From positions 1-17,862 of the forward strand of contig CAZFIJ010000080.1 in NCBI GenBank assembly GCA_964519515.1: a DNA stretch of 17,862 nucleotides, written 5' to 3'. The notes under the pieces were generated by a model. It saw only the letters and a program-made list of their open reading frames with translations, was not told the origin of the DNA and searched no databases. A program made the position numbers and the translations under genes. Below, one piece after another: positions 5,615-12,663 of the stretch; the stretch's first letter is position 1, and the number at the start of each line of letters is the position of its first letter. The stretch comes from Korarchaeum sp964519515 (GTDB lineage Archaea > Korarchaeota > Korarchaeia > Korarchaeales > Korarchaeaceae).

Positions 5615-6250
5615 ATGTCCCTCGAAAGCGATGAGAGGGGGGATTCTTCCGAGGTAATCTCAGAGGAGGAGAGGACCCAGAGGATTCTGAAGGGTATTAG
5701 AGAACCGGAGATCGCTATACAGAATGTAGTATCTTCGGCCGATATAAGGCAGAGGTTGGACCTTCATGAGATATCTAGGAGGATTAAGAAATCTAGGTAT
5801 GATCCAGAAAAATTCCCCGGGCTCGTTCTAAAGATAGATGAACCAAAAGCAGCCTTATTACTTTTCAGTAGCGGTAAGTTCGTTTGCACTGGGACGAAAT
5901 CTGTTGAGGAATCGGCTAAAGCCATAAACGCAGCGATAGAAGTGCTCCAGAGACACGGGATAGAGGTGAGAGGGAGGCCCCTGATAAAAGCGGAGAACAT
6001 AGTCGCCTCAGCTAGACTTCACGTCAAAGTGGATATAGAGAAACTCGCTCTTGAGCTTGAAAATACTCTCTATGAGCCCGAGCAATTCCCAGGCCTCATT
6101 TTCAGGATGAAAGATCCGGATGTAGTGTTCCTCATATTCGCCTCAGGGAGTCTCGTTTGCACGGGGGCTAAGAAGGAATCGGATGTGAAGAGAGCTGTAT
6201 ATAAGCTCAGGGATATCTTAGCCAGGAAGGGATATCTAGTATTCGAGTAA
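5615..6250 (+). CDS. tbp: TATA-box-binding protein (TBP)
   Basis: A 211-residue general transcription factor that bends promoter TATA DNA and seats TFB. The two pseudo-symmetric TBP repeats are clear: IAIQNVVSSADI through VLQRHGIEV (about 33-117) and IKAENIVASARL through KGYLVFE (about 124-211), each with a FPGL and an (F/L)VCTG core segment. The N-terminal 30 residues before the first repeat are extra, with nine acidic residues against five basic; most archaeal TBPs start nearly at the repeat. Start is ATG at 5615 with GGTGA six bases upstream, and the extension has no later start codon before the core. The gene has its own promoter and the FBP aldolase/phosphatase gene follows 45 bases later. 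Confidence 0.95.
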   Translation: MSLESDERGDSSEVISEEERTQRILKGIREPEIAIQNVVSSADIRQRLDLHEISRRIKKSRYDPEKFPGLVLKIDEPKAALLLFSSGKFVCTGTKSVEESAKAINAAIEVLQRHGIEVRGRPLIKAENIVASARLHVKVDIEKLALELENTLYEPEQFPGLIFRMKDPDVVFLIFASGSLVCTGAKKESDVKRAVYKLRDILARKGYLVFE

Positions 6251-6258
6251 TACCTCAT

Positions 6259-6270
6259 ATTTTTATTTTA
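6259..6270 (+). promoter_or_regulatory. T-rich stretch: tbp terminator and/or TATA element of the FBPA/P gene
   Basis: ATTTTTATTTTA begins nine bases after the tbp stop and is centred about 31 bases before the next ATG. The T-runs could end the tbp transcript, and the same stretch is at the right distance to be the next promoter. Confidence 0.4.
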
Positions 6271-6295
6271 CGATGGTGAATGAAGGGGGGAGATC

Positions 6296-7393
6296 ATGGT
6301 AAGAACGACGGTCTCCGTCATAAAAGCAGATATCGGGAGCCTCGCGGGCCATCATATCGTTCATCCCAAGCTTAAGGAGATAGCTGTGAGCGAACTAGCT
6401 GAAGCAAAATCCTCGAGAATTATAGAAGATTTCTACGTTACCTCTGTTGGGGACGATCTCCAACTCATAATGACGCATAGGAAGGGAGTGGATAGTTCTG
6501 AAGTGCATGGATTGGCGTGGGAAGTATTCAAGAGATGCGCTGATGCAGCTAAGGAGCTGGGCCTATATGGAGCGGGCCAAGATCTGCTTAAGGACGCTTT
6601 CTCTGGGAATCTCAAGGGGATGGGGCCGGGAGTGGCTGAGATGGAATTCGAGGAGAGGCCCTCCGATCCAATAGTAGTCTTCATGGCTGATAAAACTGAA
6701 CCAGGAGCCTTCAACCTGCCGATATTTAAGATATTCGCGGATCCCTTCAACACAGCTGGGCTCGTTATAGATCCCAAGCTGCATTCAGGCTTCATATTCG
6801 AGATAATGGATGTCATTGAGAGCAAGGTAGTGGAGCTATCCTCCCCTGAGGATATGTACGATATATTATCGATAATAGGGACGCCCTCGAGGTATGTGAT
6901 AAGGAGGGTCTTCAGGAAGGTCGATAGGGAAATAGCGGCTTCGGTAAGCACGACGAGGCTCAGTTTAATAGCTGGGAAGTACGTGGGTAAGGACGATCCC
7001 GTCGCGATATTAAGAGCTCAAGCAGGATTCCCAGCATTGGGCGAGATACTTGAGCCATTCTCCTTCCCCTTCCTAGTAGCTGGATGGATGAGGGGCTCTC
7101 ATACAGGCCCTCTGATGCCAGTGAGTGAGAGAGACGCGAGGCCGACTAGGTTCGATGGCCCACCTAGGATAGTGGCTCTGGGATTCCAAGTGAAGGACTC
7201 GAAGCTCATAGGGCCTAGCGACCTCTTCTCAGACGTGGCTTTCGATGAGACCAGGAGGATGGCGAACTTTATAGCAGATTACATGAGGAGGCATGGTCCC
7301 TTCATGCCTCACAGACTGGGCCCGGAGGAGATGGAGTACACTACGCTCCCGGAGGTCCTGAAGAAATTGGAAGGAAAGTTCAGGCACGAGTGA
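6296..7393 (+). CDS. Fructose-1,6-bisphosphate aldolase/phosphatase (bifunctional)
   Basis: A 365-residue cytoplasmic gluconeogenic enzyme that condenses DHAP and glyceraldehyde-3-phosphate to fructose-1,6-bisphosphate and dephosphorylates it to fructose-6-phosphate in one active site. Residues described for the Sulfolobus tokodaii enzyme occur at the same numbers: D12, H19, D53 and D54 (VGDDLQL), Q95, D132, Y229, the Schiff-base Lys at K232, D233 and D234 (KYVGKDDP), Q242, R266 and Y348. The enzyme therefore looks fully active. ATG at 6296 follows a purine-rich GGGGGGAGA. Its last 14 bases overlap the end of the convergent tpiA gene, which encodes the enzyme supplying its two triose substrates. 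It is typical of autotrophic or gluconeogenic archaea and deep-branching bacteria. Confidence 0.96.
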   Translation: MVRTTVSVIKADIGSLAGHHIVHPKLKEIAVSELAEAKSSRIIEDFYVTSVGDDLQLIMTHRKGVDSSEVHGLAWEVFKRCADAAKELGLYGAGQDLLKDAFSGNLKGMGPGVAEMEFEERPSDPIVVFMADKTEPGAFNLPIFKIFADPFNTAGLVIDPKLHSGFIFEIMDVIESKVVELSSPEDMYDILSIIGTPSRYVIRRVFRKVDREIAASVSTTRLSLIAGKYVGKDDPVAILRAQAGFPALGEILEPFSFPFLVAGWMRGSHTGPLMPVSERDARPTRFDGPPRIVALGFQVKDSKLIGPSDLFSDVAFDETRRMANFIADYMRRHGPFMPHRLGPEEMEYTTLPEVLKKLEGKFRHE

Positions 7394-8066
7394 ATGAAGC
7401 TATTGGCTCAGCTAACTCCCTTATTTTTCTTTGAGGATCCGGGCTTTTCGTTACTGCTGAGGCCACAAGGATGCCATAACTTCCCAGTTCTAGAGCAGCT
7501 TTGACATCATCACCACTCGATATACCAGCGCCGCAGAGGAGTGGTATAGCAGAATTCACTACTCTAACGGACCTCAGCGAGTTCAATATCACCTCTGGCT
7601 TCGCTTTAGATACTGGAATTCCGCTACCTATGAGCTCAGGCGGTTCTACAGCTATCGCATCTGGCGATAAAGCAGCGACAGCAGCTGACTCAGATGGAGT
7701 CGGTGAGCAAACTATGGAGAGGAGCTTCAAATCCCTCATCATGCGTATAGATTCGGATATATGCCTCAGAGAGATTTGCTTCTCCGAATGATTTAGGAGA
7801 GAGCCGCTCGCACCGGCTTCCTTCACTAAACTGGGGGGGACGTGTCCTGTATAAGCGCCTGCTGGTATTGGGTCCACATGTTGAGCGAATACAGGTATCT
7901 CAACGGAGGAGGAGACATACCTGAGATCTACTATATTCGGGGATACTCCTATCAGAACCCCGGTCTCCCTCCAGATCCTCTCAGCTGACTTTGATATCTC
8001 AATTGCCCTATCGCCCGATGACTCCACGTACGCCTTGAAGTTTATCAGCAGCCTGGGTATATGCAT
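7380..8066 (-). CDS. tpiA: Triosephosphate isomerase (archaeal short type)
   Basis: A 228-residue TIM-barrel enzyme interconverting DHAP and glyceraldehyde-3-phosphate. Catalytic residues are in place: K11 (LLINFKAY), H93 (LLNHSEK) and E141 (AVEPPELIGSGIPVS, with the loop-6 region), followed by CGAGISSGDD for phosphate binding. Length fits archaeal tetrameric TPIs (about 225) and is shorter than the usual 250 of bacteria and eukaryotes. Start ATG at 8066 gives the standard N-terminus and has no Shine-Dalgarno; a TATA element at 8084-8095 is about 23 bases upstream, so the mRNA is probably leaderless. It converges on the FBP aldolase/phosphatase gene with a 14-base overlap and diverges from the AMMECR1 gene. 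Confidence 0.96.
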   Translation of the reverse strand: MHIPRLLINFKAYVESSGDRAIEISKSAERIWRETGVLIGVSPNIVDLRYVSSSVEIPVFAQHVDPIPAGAYTGHVPPSLVKEAGASGSLLNHSEKQISLRHISESIRMMRDLKLLSIVCSPTPSESAAVAALSPDAIAVEPPELIGSGIPVSKAKPEVILNSLRSVRVVNSAIPLLCGAGISSGDDVKAALELGSYGILVASAVTKSPDPQRKIRELAEPIASFTRA

Positions 8067-8083
8067 AAGTCACAAGGGCAAAG

Positions 8084-8095
8084 CTAATTTATTAG
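8084..8095. promoter_or_regulatory. Shared bidirectional TATA element of tpiA and the AMMECR1 gene
   Basis: CTAATTTATTAG is nearly palindromic and sits in the middle of a 45-base divergent gap, 23.5 bases from the tpiA start and 22.5 from the AMMECR1 start. It reads as a TATA box in both directions, and neither gene has a Shine-Dalgarno, so both would be leaderless from one element. Confidence 0.5.
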
Positions 8096-8111
8096 ACTAT
8101 CTTATTGCTTG

Positions 8112-8723
8112 ATGCATCTCGAACTAGATGAGGGGTCATTCTTAGTCAGGTTGGCGAGGATGTCCATAGTCTCGTTCTTCACGAATAGGGAGATCTTGGA
8201 GATAAAGCCACCATATCCGAAGCTCGAGGAGAAATCAGGTGCGTTCGTAACCTTGAATACATATCCTGAAGGTGAGCTCAGGGGATGTATAGGGTTCCCG
8301 GAGCCTATATATCCTCTATATAAGGCGGTCGTGAGGGCTGCGTTAGCAGCAGCATTCGAAGACCCCAGGTTCCCTCCTCTATCCGAGGATGAGATCGATA
8401 GGGTCACTATCGAAGTCTCAGTTCTCACTCCCCCAGAGAGGATAGACACGATGGTGAGCAGAAGAGAGGAACTTCCAGAACTCATAGTTGTAGGAAAACA
8501 TGGGTTGATAGTGAGAAGGAATCGTTTTTCCGGGCTTCTCCTTCCGCAAGTAGCTGTTGAGTACTCCTGGAGCCCTGAGGAGTTCCTAGATCAGACATGC
8601 ATCAAGGCTTGGATGCGCCCGGGTTGCTGGCTCTCAGAGGGCACTGAAGTCTACAGGTTCTCAGCATTAATTTTCACTGAGGAAAGCCCTAATGGAAAGG
8701 TAGTAATCAGGGAACTAGGATAA
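8112..8723 (+). CDS. AMMECR1-domain protein
   Basis: A 203-residue conserved protein of the AMMECR1 family, found in archaea, some bacteria and eukaryotes. The signature LRGCIG is at 56-61, preceded by the family's GAFVTLN segment, and RFPPLSEDEI and LLLPQVAVEY follow. The biochemical role is not settled; in other genomes members occur beside MEMO-like proteins and radical SAM enzymes, and a nucleotide or RNA-modification role has been suggested. The frame is open from a TTG at 8109, but ATG at 8112 is the natural start and matches the family N-terminus. There is no Shine-Dalgarno; the shared TATA element upstream suggests leaderless translation. The glycosyltransferase ATG follows its TAA with no spacer. 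Confidence 0.92.
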   Translation: MHLELDEGSFLVRLARMSIVSFFTNREILEIKPPYPKLEEKSGAFVTLNTYPEGELRGCIGFPEPIYPLYKAVVRAALAAAFEDPRFPPLSEDEIDRVTIEVSVLTPPERIDTMVSRREELPELIVVGKHGLIVRRNRFSGLLLPQVAVEYSWSPEEFLDQTCIKAWMRPGCWLSEGTEVYRFSALIFTEESPNGKVVIRELG

Positions 8724-9884
8724 ATGCTGAGAGCTTATATATCTCCCCTAGGTATAGGATACGGTCACGCCTCTAGGTGCGCGAACTTAGCTGATAGATT
8801 GATAGAGGAGGGATTCTCAGTATATTTTTCAGCGAGGGGGGATGCTTATTCTTACCTAAAGGCGAGTAAGTTCGAGGTGCTGGGAGGAGGGGATGAGATC
8901 CTATGGAAGAGTAAGGAAGATGGGTCTCCAGATTTCTGGGGGACTCTTAAGGATCCGAATATACTCAGAGAATTCATATCTCAGATCTTAGAGGAGAAGA
9001 AGAATCTTGAAGCAATATCTCCTGATGTAGTGATCTCTGATTCTAGACTACAGACACTCATCGCATCAGAGTACTTAGGCCTCCCCACGGTCTCAGTGCT
9101 GAATCAACCTAAGCTACTACTTCATCCCCTCATAATTGGGTGGAGAAGGGAGATCCTCGGGAGATCTCTAGCTAAAAAAGTCGAATTTATAGTAAATTCT
9201 ATGATAACTAGGTTCTGGGCTGTTTCTCAAGCTACTATAGTTGCGGATTTTCCCCCTCCCTTCAGCATATCTAAGTATCACACATCAGACCTCCCTAAAG
9301 CACTAATGGATAGGCTCGTCTTCTCAGGTCCCTTACTCGAGCCCAAATGCAGTGAAGGGGAAGGAAATGTAGTTTTGATAATGATATCGGGGCCAGAGGC
9401 TGAGAGGAAGCCTTTAATCTCAGAGCTTTTGGATTTCATGAGGGAAGTGCCAGAGGACCTGAGAGGGCTGGAGTTCGTCATCTCTCTAGGGGATCCCGGG
9501 GATCTAAGGATAGAGAAGCTATCTGATAGAGTTACAGCTTACAGCTGGCTCCCGAATAAGTGGGATTTCCTCTCCAGGGCTAAGGTCGTGGTCTCAAGAG
9601 CGGGCCACACGATAATTTCAGAGGCCCTTCTCTGCGGAAAACCGCTGCTACTTATCCCAGTTCCTGGTCAGACGGAGAAGATCGAGAACGCGAAGAGCGT
9701 TCAGGAATTAGGGCTGGGAATCAACTTAGAGCAGGAGAAAATTAAAAAGGAATTCTTTAATCATCTGAGGATCCTCCTTGAGGACGATGGGTTCTCGAAG
9801 AGAGCTATGGAATTCAGGAAAAGGTTCTCAAACTGGGATTTCTTGGGAAGGGCTGTAAGCGTGATTGAGAGCGTTATCTATTGA
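8724..9884 (+). CDS. GT-B glycosyltransferase, GT28/MurG-like
   Basis: A 386-residue soluble GT-B enzyme with two Rossmann domains. The N-terminal domain opens with the Gly-rich GIGYGHASRCANLADRL (10-26), typical of the MurG-like UDP-sugar transferases common in archaea; the C-terminal domain carries the donor-binding region SRAGHTIISEALLCGKPLL (291-309) and PVPGQTEKIENA (312-323). It probably transfers a nucleotide-activated sugar to a lipid or glycan acceptor at the cytoplasmic membrane face, for cell-surface glycans or N-glycosylation; the sugar and acceptor cannot be told. No membrane segment is obvious. Its ATG abuts the TAA of the AMMECR1 gene, so it depends on that transcript; no functional link is known to me. 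Confidence 0.88.
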   Translation: MLRAYISPLGIGYGHASRCANLADRLIEEGFSVYFSARGDAYSYLKASKFEVLGGGDEILWKSKEDGSPDFWGTLKDPNILREFISQILEEKKNLEAISPDVVISDSRLQTLIASEYLGLPTVSVLNQPKLLLHPLIIGWRREILGRSLAKKVEFIVNSMITRFWAVSQATIVADFPPPFSISKYHTSDLPKALMDRLVFSGPLLEPKCSEGEGNVVLIMISGPEAERKPLISELLDFMREVPEDLRGLEFVISLGDPGDLRIEKLSDRVTAYSWLPNKWDFLSRAKVVVSRAGHTIISEALLCGKPLLLIPVPGQTEKIENAKSVQELGLGINLEQEKIKKEFFNHLRILLEDDGFSKRAMEFRKRFSNWDFLGRAVSVIESVIY

Positions 9885-9915
9885 CTTCGAAGGATATACA
9901 TTAGCTCATAGTTAC

Positions 9916-9924
9916 TTAATTTTT
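9916..9924 (+). terminator. Possible T-rich terminator after the glycosyltransferase gene
   Basis: TTAATTTTT lies about 30 bases after the stop, ahead of the opposing tRNA-Leu. Archaeal termination often uses such T-tracts; this one is short. Confidence 0.3.
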
Positions 9925-9952
9925 CAAAGGATCCTCCGAGCTTGAAATTGAA

Positions 9953-10037
9953 TGCGGGGGGTGGGATTCGAACCCACGCGAGCCTGATGCTCACCAGCTC
10001 CTAAGGCTGGCGCCTTGGACCTCTCGGCCACCCCCGC
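9953..10037 (-). tRNA. tRNA-Leu (anticodon TAG)
   Basis: An 85-base class II tRNA on the minus strand: acceptor GCGGGGG/CCCCCGC, anticodon stem CCAGC/GCTGG with loop CTTAGGA (anticodon TAG, reading CUN), a long variable arm TGAGC-ATCAG-GCTCG, T arm with TTCGAAT, discriminator A as expected for Leu, no encoded CCA and no intron. Confidence 0.96.
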
Positions 10038-10060
10038 CACCATCACCCAACTGGACATCT

Positions 10061-10067
10061 ATTTAAT
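10061..10067 (-). promoter_or_regulatory. TATA box of tRNA-Leu
   Basis: ATTAAAT on the minus strand is centred 27 bases upstream of the tRNA-Leu 5' end, in the 72-base gap after the VWA gene. Confidence 0.5.
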
Positions 10068-10109
10068 CGTTCCTCCATCTAGAACCCACTGCATAGATGA
10101 GTTAAGCGA

Positions 10110-11096
10110 TCAATCTAGGATACTCCTCATCACGCGTTGGATCTGCCTTATGTCATCTATAACGAAGTATTTGCTGCCCCCGATTCTCGCTATCTCCTTG
10201 CATAGGACAGATCCTCTTGAATCCCTCTTCCCTCTCGTATGAATGACGCATAAGTTCTTGAAACGCCTCGCGACTTTCCTAGGATCCTCGCCCACGTTAT
10301 ACTCCCCATCAGTTATGAGGAGGTACTTAGGGTTCTTGAGATGATACGATATCTCTAATCCCTTTTTGAGGCCATCTGATATGTTTGTATATCCGATTGG
10401 GACTAAATCAAGTATCTCCTCAATTACTTTCACAGAATCCTTATTCTCCATGGGAGATTTTATCACGAAGGCTGTGCTGTTGAATCCCACCACACCATAC
10501 CTTCCGCCTCTCAGCTTATGAGATGCTATAGCTGCTATCATCATCGCTACTAATATCTTCTTTCCGGTCATCGATCCACTCGAATCCAAGATCATTATAA
10601 GGGACTTATCCCTTCTCCTCTTATCGGAGGCCACTATATCCTCATACCTCATTTCATCAACTTTCTTGCATCTCTCTATCATCCTCTCAATGGTTTTCTC
10701 GAGATCGAACTCCATTCCCGGAGAATAGGCCCTCGAATATTCCTTAGAGTTCACTGAAAACCCTCTCGAGTCTCCAGATGAAATCTTTATCACTATTTTA
10801 GCTATCAATCTCTTGAAGAGAGATCTAGATCTCTCATTGAGCTTCCATCTCACCTGCCTATACAACTTAACAGCTGCTTCCGGATCCCTCTCCATCGAGA
10901 GAATTGCTCTCTCTGGAAAACCACTCTCAGAGATCAATTCAGCTACTAATATCTGGCTGTAGTTTGAGAGAGCCAAGAGACCATTCAGGTTGCCATTAAT
11001 CAGATAATAATTTGCTATTTCCTTCATTTTATCGTAATCTAAGCTAGTGAACTCCCTCTGATGATGTATATGAGTTTTCTCGAATTCAAACGTCAT
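10110..11096 (-). CDS. VWA-domain protein, partner of MoxR ATPase
   Basis: A 328-residue cytoplasmic protein without signal peptide or membrane segment. The N-terminal 160 residues are helical and charged and of no recognised family; the C-terminal half is a von Willebrand A domain with a complete metal-ion-dependent adhesion site: D171-x-S173-x-S175 (DSSGSM), T237 (GYTN) and D263 (LITDGEYN). Its ATG overlaps the stop of the MoxR gene (ATGA, 11093-11096), so the two are translationally coupled. MoxR/VWA pairs in other organisms act as ATP-driven insertion or remodelling machines for metalloenzymes and other complexes (for example CoxD/CoxE, NorQ/NorD, RavA/ViaA). No client enzyme gene lies nearby here, so the target is unknown. 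Confidence 0.9.
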   Translation of the reverse strand: MTFEFEKTHIHHQREFTSLDYDKMKEIANYYLINGNLNGLLALSNYSQILVAELISESGFPERAILSMERDPEAAVKLYRQVRWKLNERSRSLFKRLIAKIVIKISSGDSRGFSVNSKEYSRAYSPGMEFDLEKTIERMIERCKKVDEMRYEDIVASDKRRRDKSLIMILDSSGSMTGKKILVAMMIAAIASHKLRGGRYGVVGFNSTAFVIKSPMENKDSVKVIEEILDLVPIGYTNISDGLKKGLEISYHLKNPKYLLITDGEYNVGEDPRKVARRFKNLCVIHTRGKRDSRGSVLCKEIARIGGSKYFVIDDIRQIQRVMRSILD

Positions 11097-11986
11097 CGGG
11101 ACCTTTGCAGGTCCCTCTGGATGGGAAAATCCCCCTTATATCCTCCTAAAACCGATCTGACAAGTTCTTTCACTAAGCTCTCCTTATCTACGCTGGAATC
11201 ACCTGTCTCTATCCTCTGAGGTAGTGTCATTAGGGCCGAGGTGTACCATTTCTCATCCCCACCGTCCATCAGACTCGTTATCCTCGCCAAATCTATTGAG
11301 GAGCGGACGGAACATCCCCTAATTATGATAGGATGCTCCCTAGTCTTCCTCACTATATCAACGCTTATCTCAGCTATACTCTCCTCTACATCGGGTACTT
11401 GAGCCTTAACTATCTCTATCTCCTCCTCCCTGCTCGGATACCCTAACTTTATCAGGACGAACCTATCCCTCAAAGCTTCAGATAATCTATAGACCCCTAT
11501 GTCCTCCTCAGGGTTCTGAGTAGCTATTATCAAGAAGCCTTCCTTAGCCCTCAGAGTACCTAGGTGAGGTATTTGAATTATCCCCTCATCCATAGCTGGT
11601 AATAATGCATTCTGAGCGGATTCGGGGAGTCTATTCAGCTCATTTATGAATAAGATCGATCCCGAGAGAGCAGCTCTCGTTAGCGGACCTGGTACGAAGG
11701 CTTCCTCAACGTATCCCATCTTTAGGACGATAGGTGGGTCCCAATAACCGAGGAGCTTGTTCTCATCTAGCCTCTCATCACCATCTATCCTTATGAAATC
11801 TCTACAGAGATACTCAGCAAGGGCTCTCGCTAGGAATGTCTTTCCGACACCTACTGGGCCCTCTAGAAGTATGTGCTTTCTCCCTCTGGCAGCTATTAAC
11901 ATTTTAGCTAACTCCTCTCTCCTACCGACTATCCCAAATCTCCTTCTTATCTCCTCAACTTCCCTGCTCAGTTCCTTCGTCAGCAT
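11093..11986 (-). CDS. MoxR-family AAA+ ATPase
   Basis: A 297-residue hexamer-forming AAA+ ATPase. Visible in order: IVGR near 19-22, Walker A GPVGVGKT (43-50), Walker B region ILFINELNR (111-119), sensor-1 IATQNPEE with N158, and DRF with candidate arginine-finger residues near 173-175; the helical lid follows. The usual Walker B Asp-Glu is Asn115-Glu116 here, so the Mg-binding Asp is replaced while the catalytic Glu is kept. Start is ATG at 11986; a TATA element about 27 bases upstream predicts a leaderless mRNA. It forms a two-gene unit with the VWA gene. Expected role is remodelling of an unknown client complex together with the VWA protein. Confidence 0.92.
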   Translation of the reverse strand: MLTKELSREVEEIRRRFGIVGRREELAKMLIAARGRKHILLEGPVGVGKTFLARALAEYLCRDFIRIDGDERLDENKLLGYWDPPIVLKMGYVEEAFVPGPLTRAALSGSILFINELNRLPESAQNALLPAMDEGIIQIPHLGTLRAKEGFLIIATQNPEEDIGVYRLSEALRDRFVLIKLGYPSREEEIEIVKAQVPDVEESIAEISVDIVRKTREHPIIIRGCSVRSSIDLARITSLMDGGDEKWYTSALMTLPQRIETGDSSVDKESLVKELVRSVLGGYKGDFPIQRDLQRSR

Positions 11987-12007
11987 TCCCCGTATATATG
12001 TATTACA

Positions 12008-12019
12008 GATATTTTAACC
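12008..12019 (-). promoter_or_regulatory. TATA box of the moxR-VWA operon
   Basis: GGTTAAAATATC on the minus strand is centred about 27 bases upstream of the MoxR ATG, in the 85-base gap after the kinase gene. Confidence 0.55.
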
Positions 12020-12071
12020 TTGAAGTCTAGGTGCGTCATCATCAATAAAAATTTTAATAATAAGTCAGACT

Positions 12072-12653
12072 CTATGGAAAAATATTACCACTATTTAGCA
12101 GGCAATCTATATATGCGCTCACTACACGGAATACATCATCTGGGCTGAGTACAGTGGTATCTATCACGAGATGAAATGGGCTCAGATCCTTACCGATATC
12201 GAATCCATATAGAGCCTTATATATCCTATAGCTCCTCTCCTCCTTAATCATTATCCTCCTCTTAGCTTCCTCTATACTTATCTTATCCCTTTCGGCAACC
12301 CTAAGTGCTCTTGACTCGAAATCCGCTTTTAAAAATATCTTTATACAGGAATCGCAGTCTAAAAGATAGGCCATCGTCCAGGAATCCAAAATATATCCAC
12401 CTTCCTTAGCGAGTTCCATCAGCCTCCTATCGACCTCTAGATCGTACTTTGAGTCCTCAAGTCTACGCTCCAGCGCTAATTCACCCTGTTCTCTCTCCCA
12501 CCAACCTGGATCTCCCAAGCTCTCCTTCCCCGCAATTATCTCCTTCAGTATCTCCCCACCGGATACGACTTTGAGCCCATATCTCTCTGCTAGCTTCCTC
12601 GCTAGTGTGCTCTTTCCCGTACCAGTCATACCGGAGAGGCATATGTTGAACAT
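12072..12653 (-). CDS. Cytidylate-kinase-like P-loop kinase
   Basis: A 193-residue P-loop kinase with Walker A GMTGTGKS (8-15) and the layout of archaeal cytidylate kinases: LKVVSGGEILKEI after the first helix, DRRLMELAKEGGYILDSW in the middle, a lid with RALRVAERDKISIEEAKRR, and an ERSYRIYKALYGFDI segment near the end. Archaeal CMK phosphorylates CMP/dCMP with ATP. The segment after GGYILDS differs from the LEGR nucleobase-contact motif I expect in CMK, so another small substrate is possible and this may be a paralogue. ATG at 12653 lies 10 bases after the kae1 stop, making it third in the tsaC-kae1 unit; it is not Bud32, which has no P-loop. Family good, substrate uncertain. Confidence 0.72.
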   Translation of the reverse strand: MFNICLSGMTGTGKSTLARKLAERYGLKVVSGGEILKEIIAGKESLGDPGWWEREQGELALERRLEDSKYDLEVDRRLMELAKEGGYILDSWTMAYLLDCDSCIKIFLKADFESRALRVAERDKISIEEAKRRIMIKEERSYRIYKALYGFDIGKDLSPFHLVIDTTVLSPDDVFRVVSAYIDCLLNSGNIFP

Positions 12654-12663
12654 AACTCACACC

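Noticed and set aside
6433..6951. 172-residue minus-strand reading frame within the FBP aldolase/phosphatase gene
   Set aside because: It is a shadow of a gene whose catalytic residues all match; the antisense protein has no recognisable motif.
8102..8485. Minus-strand reading frame of 127 residues opposite the AMMECR1 gene
   Set aside because: It covers a clear AMMECR1 coding region with the LRGCIG motif; the Ser-rich composition is typical of a shadow frame.
12072..12653. Bud32 kinase of the KEOPS complex
   Set aside because: The protein has a clear P-loop and cytidylate-kinase layout; Bud32 is a protein-kinase-fold protein without Walker A.
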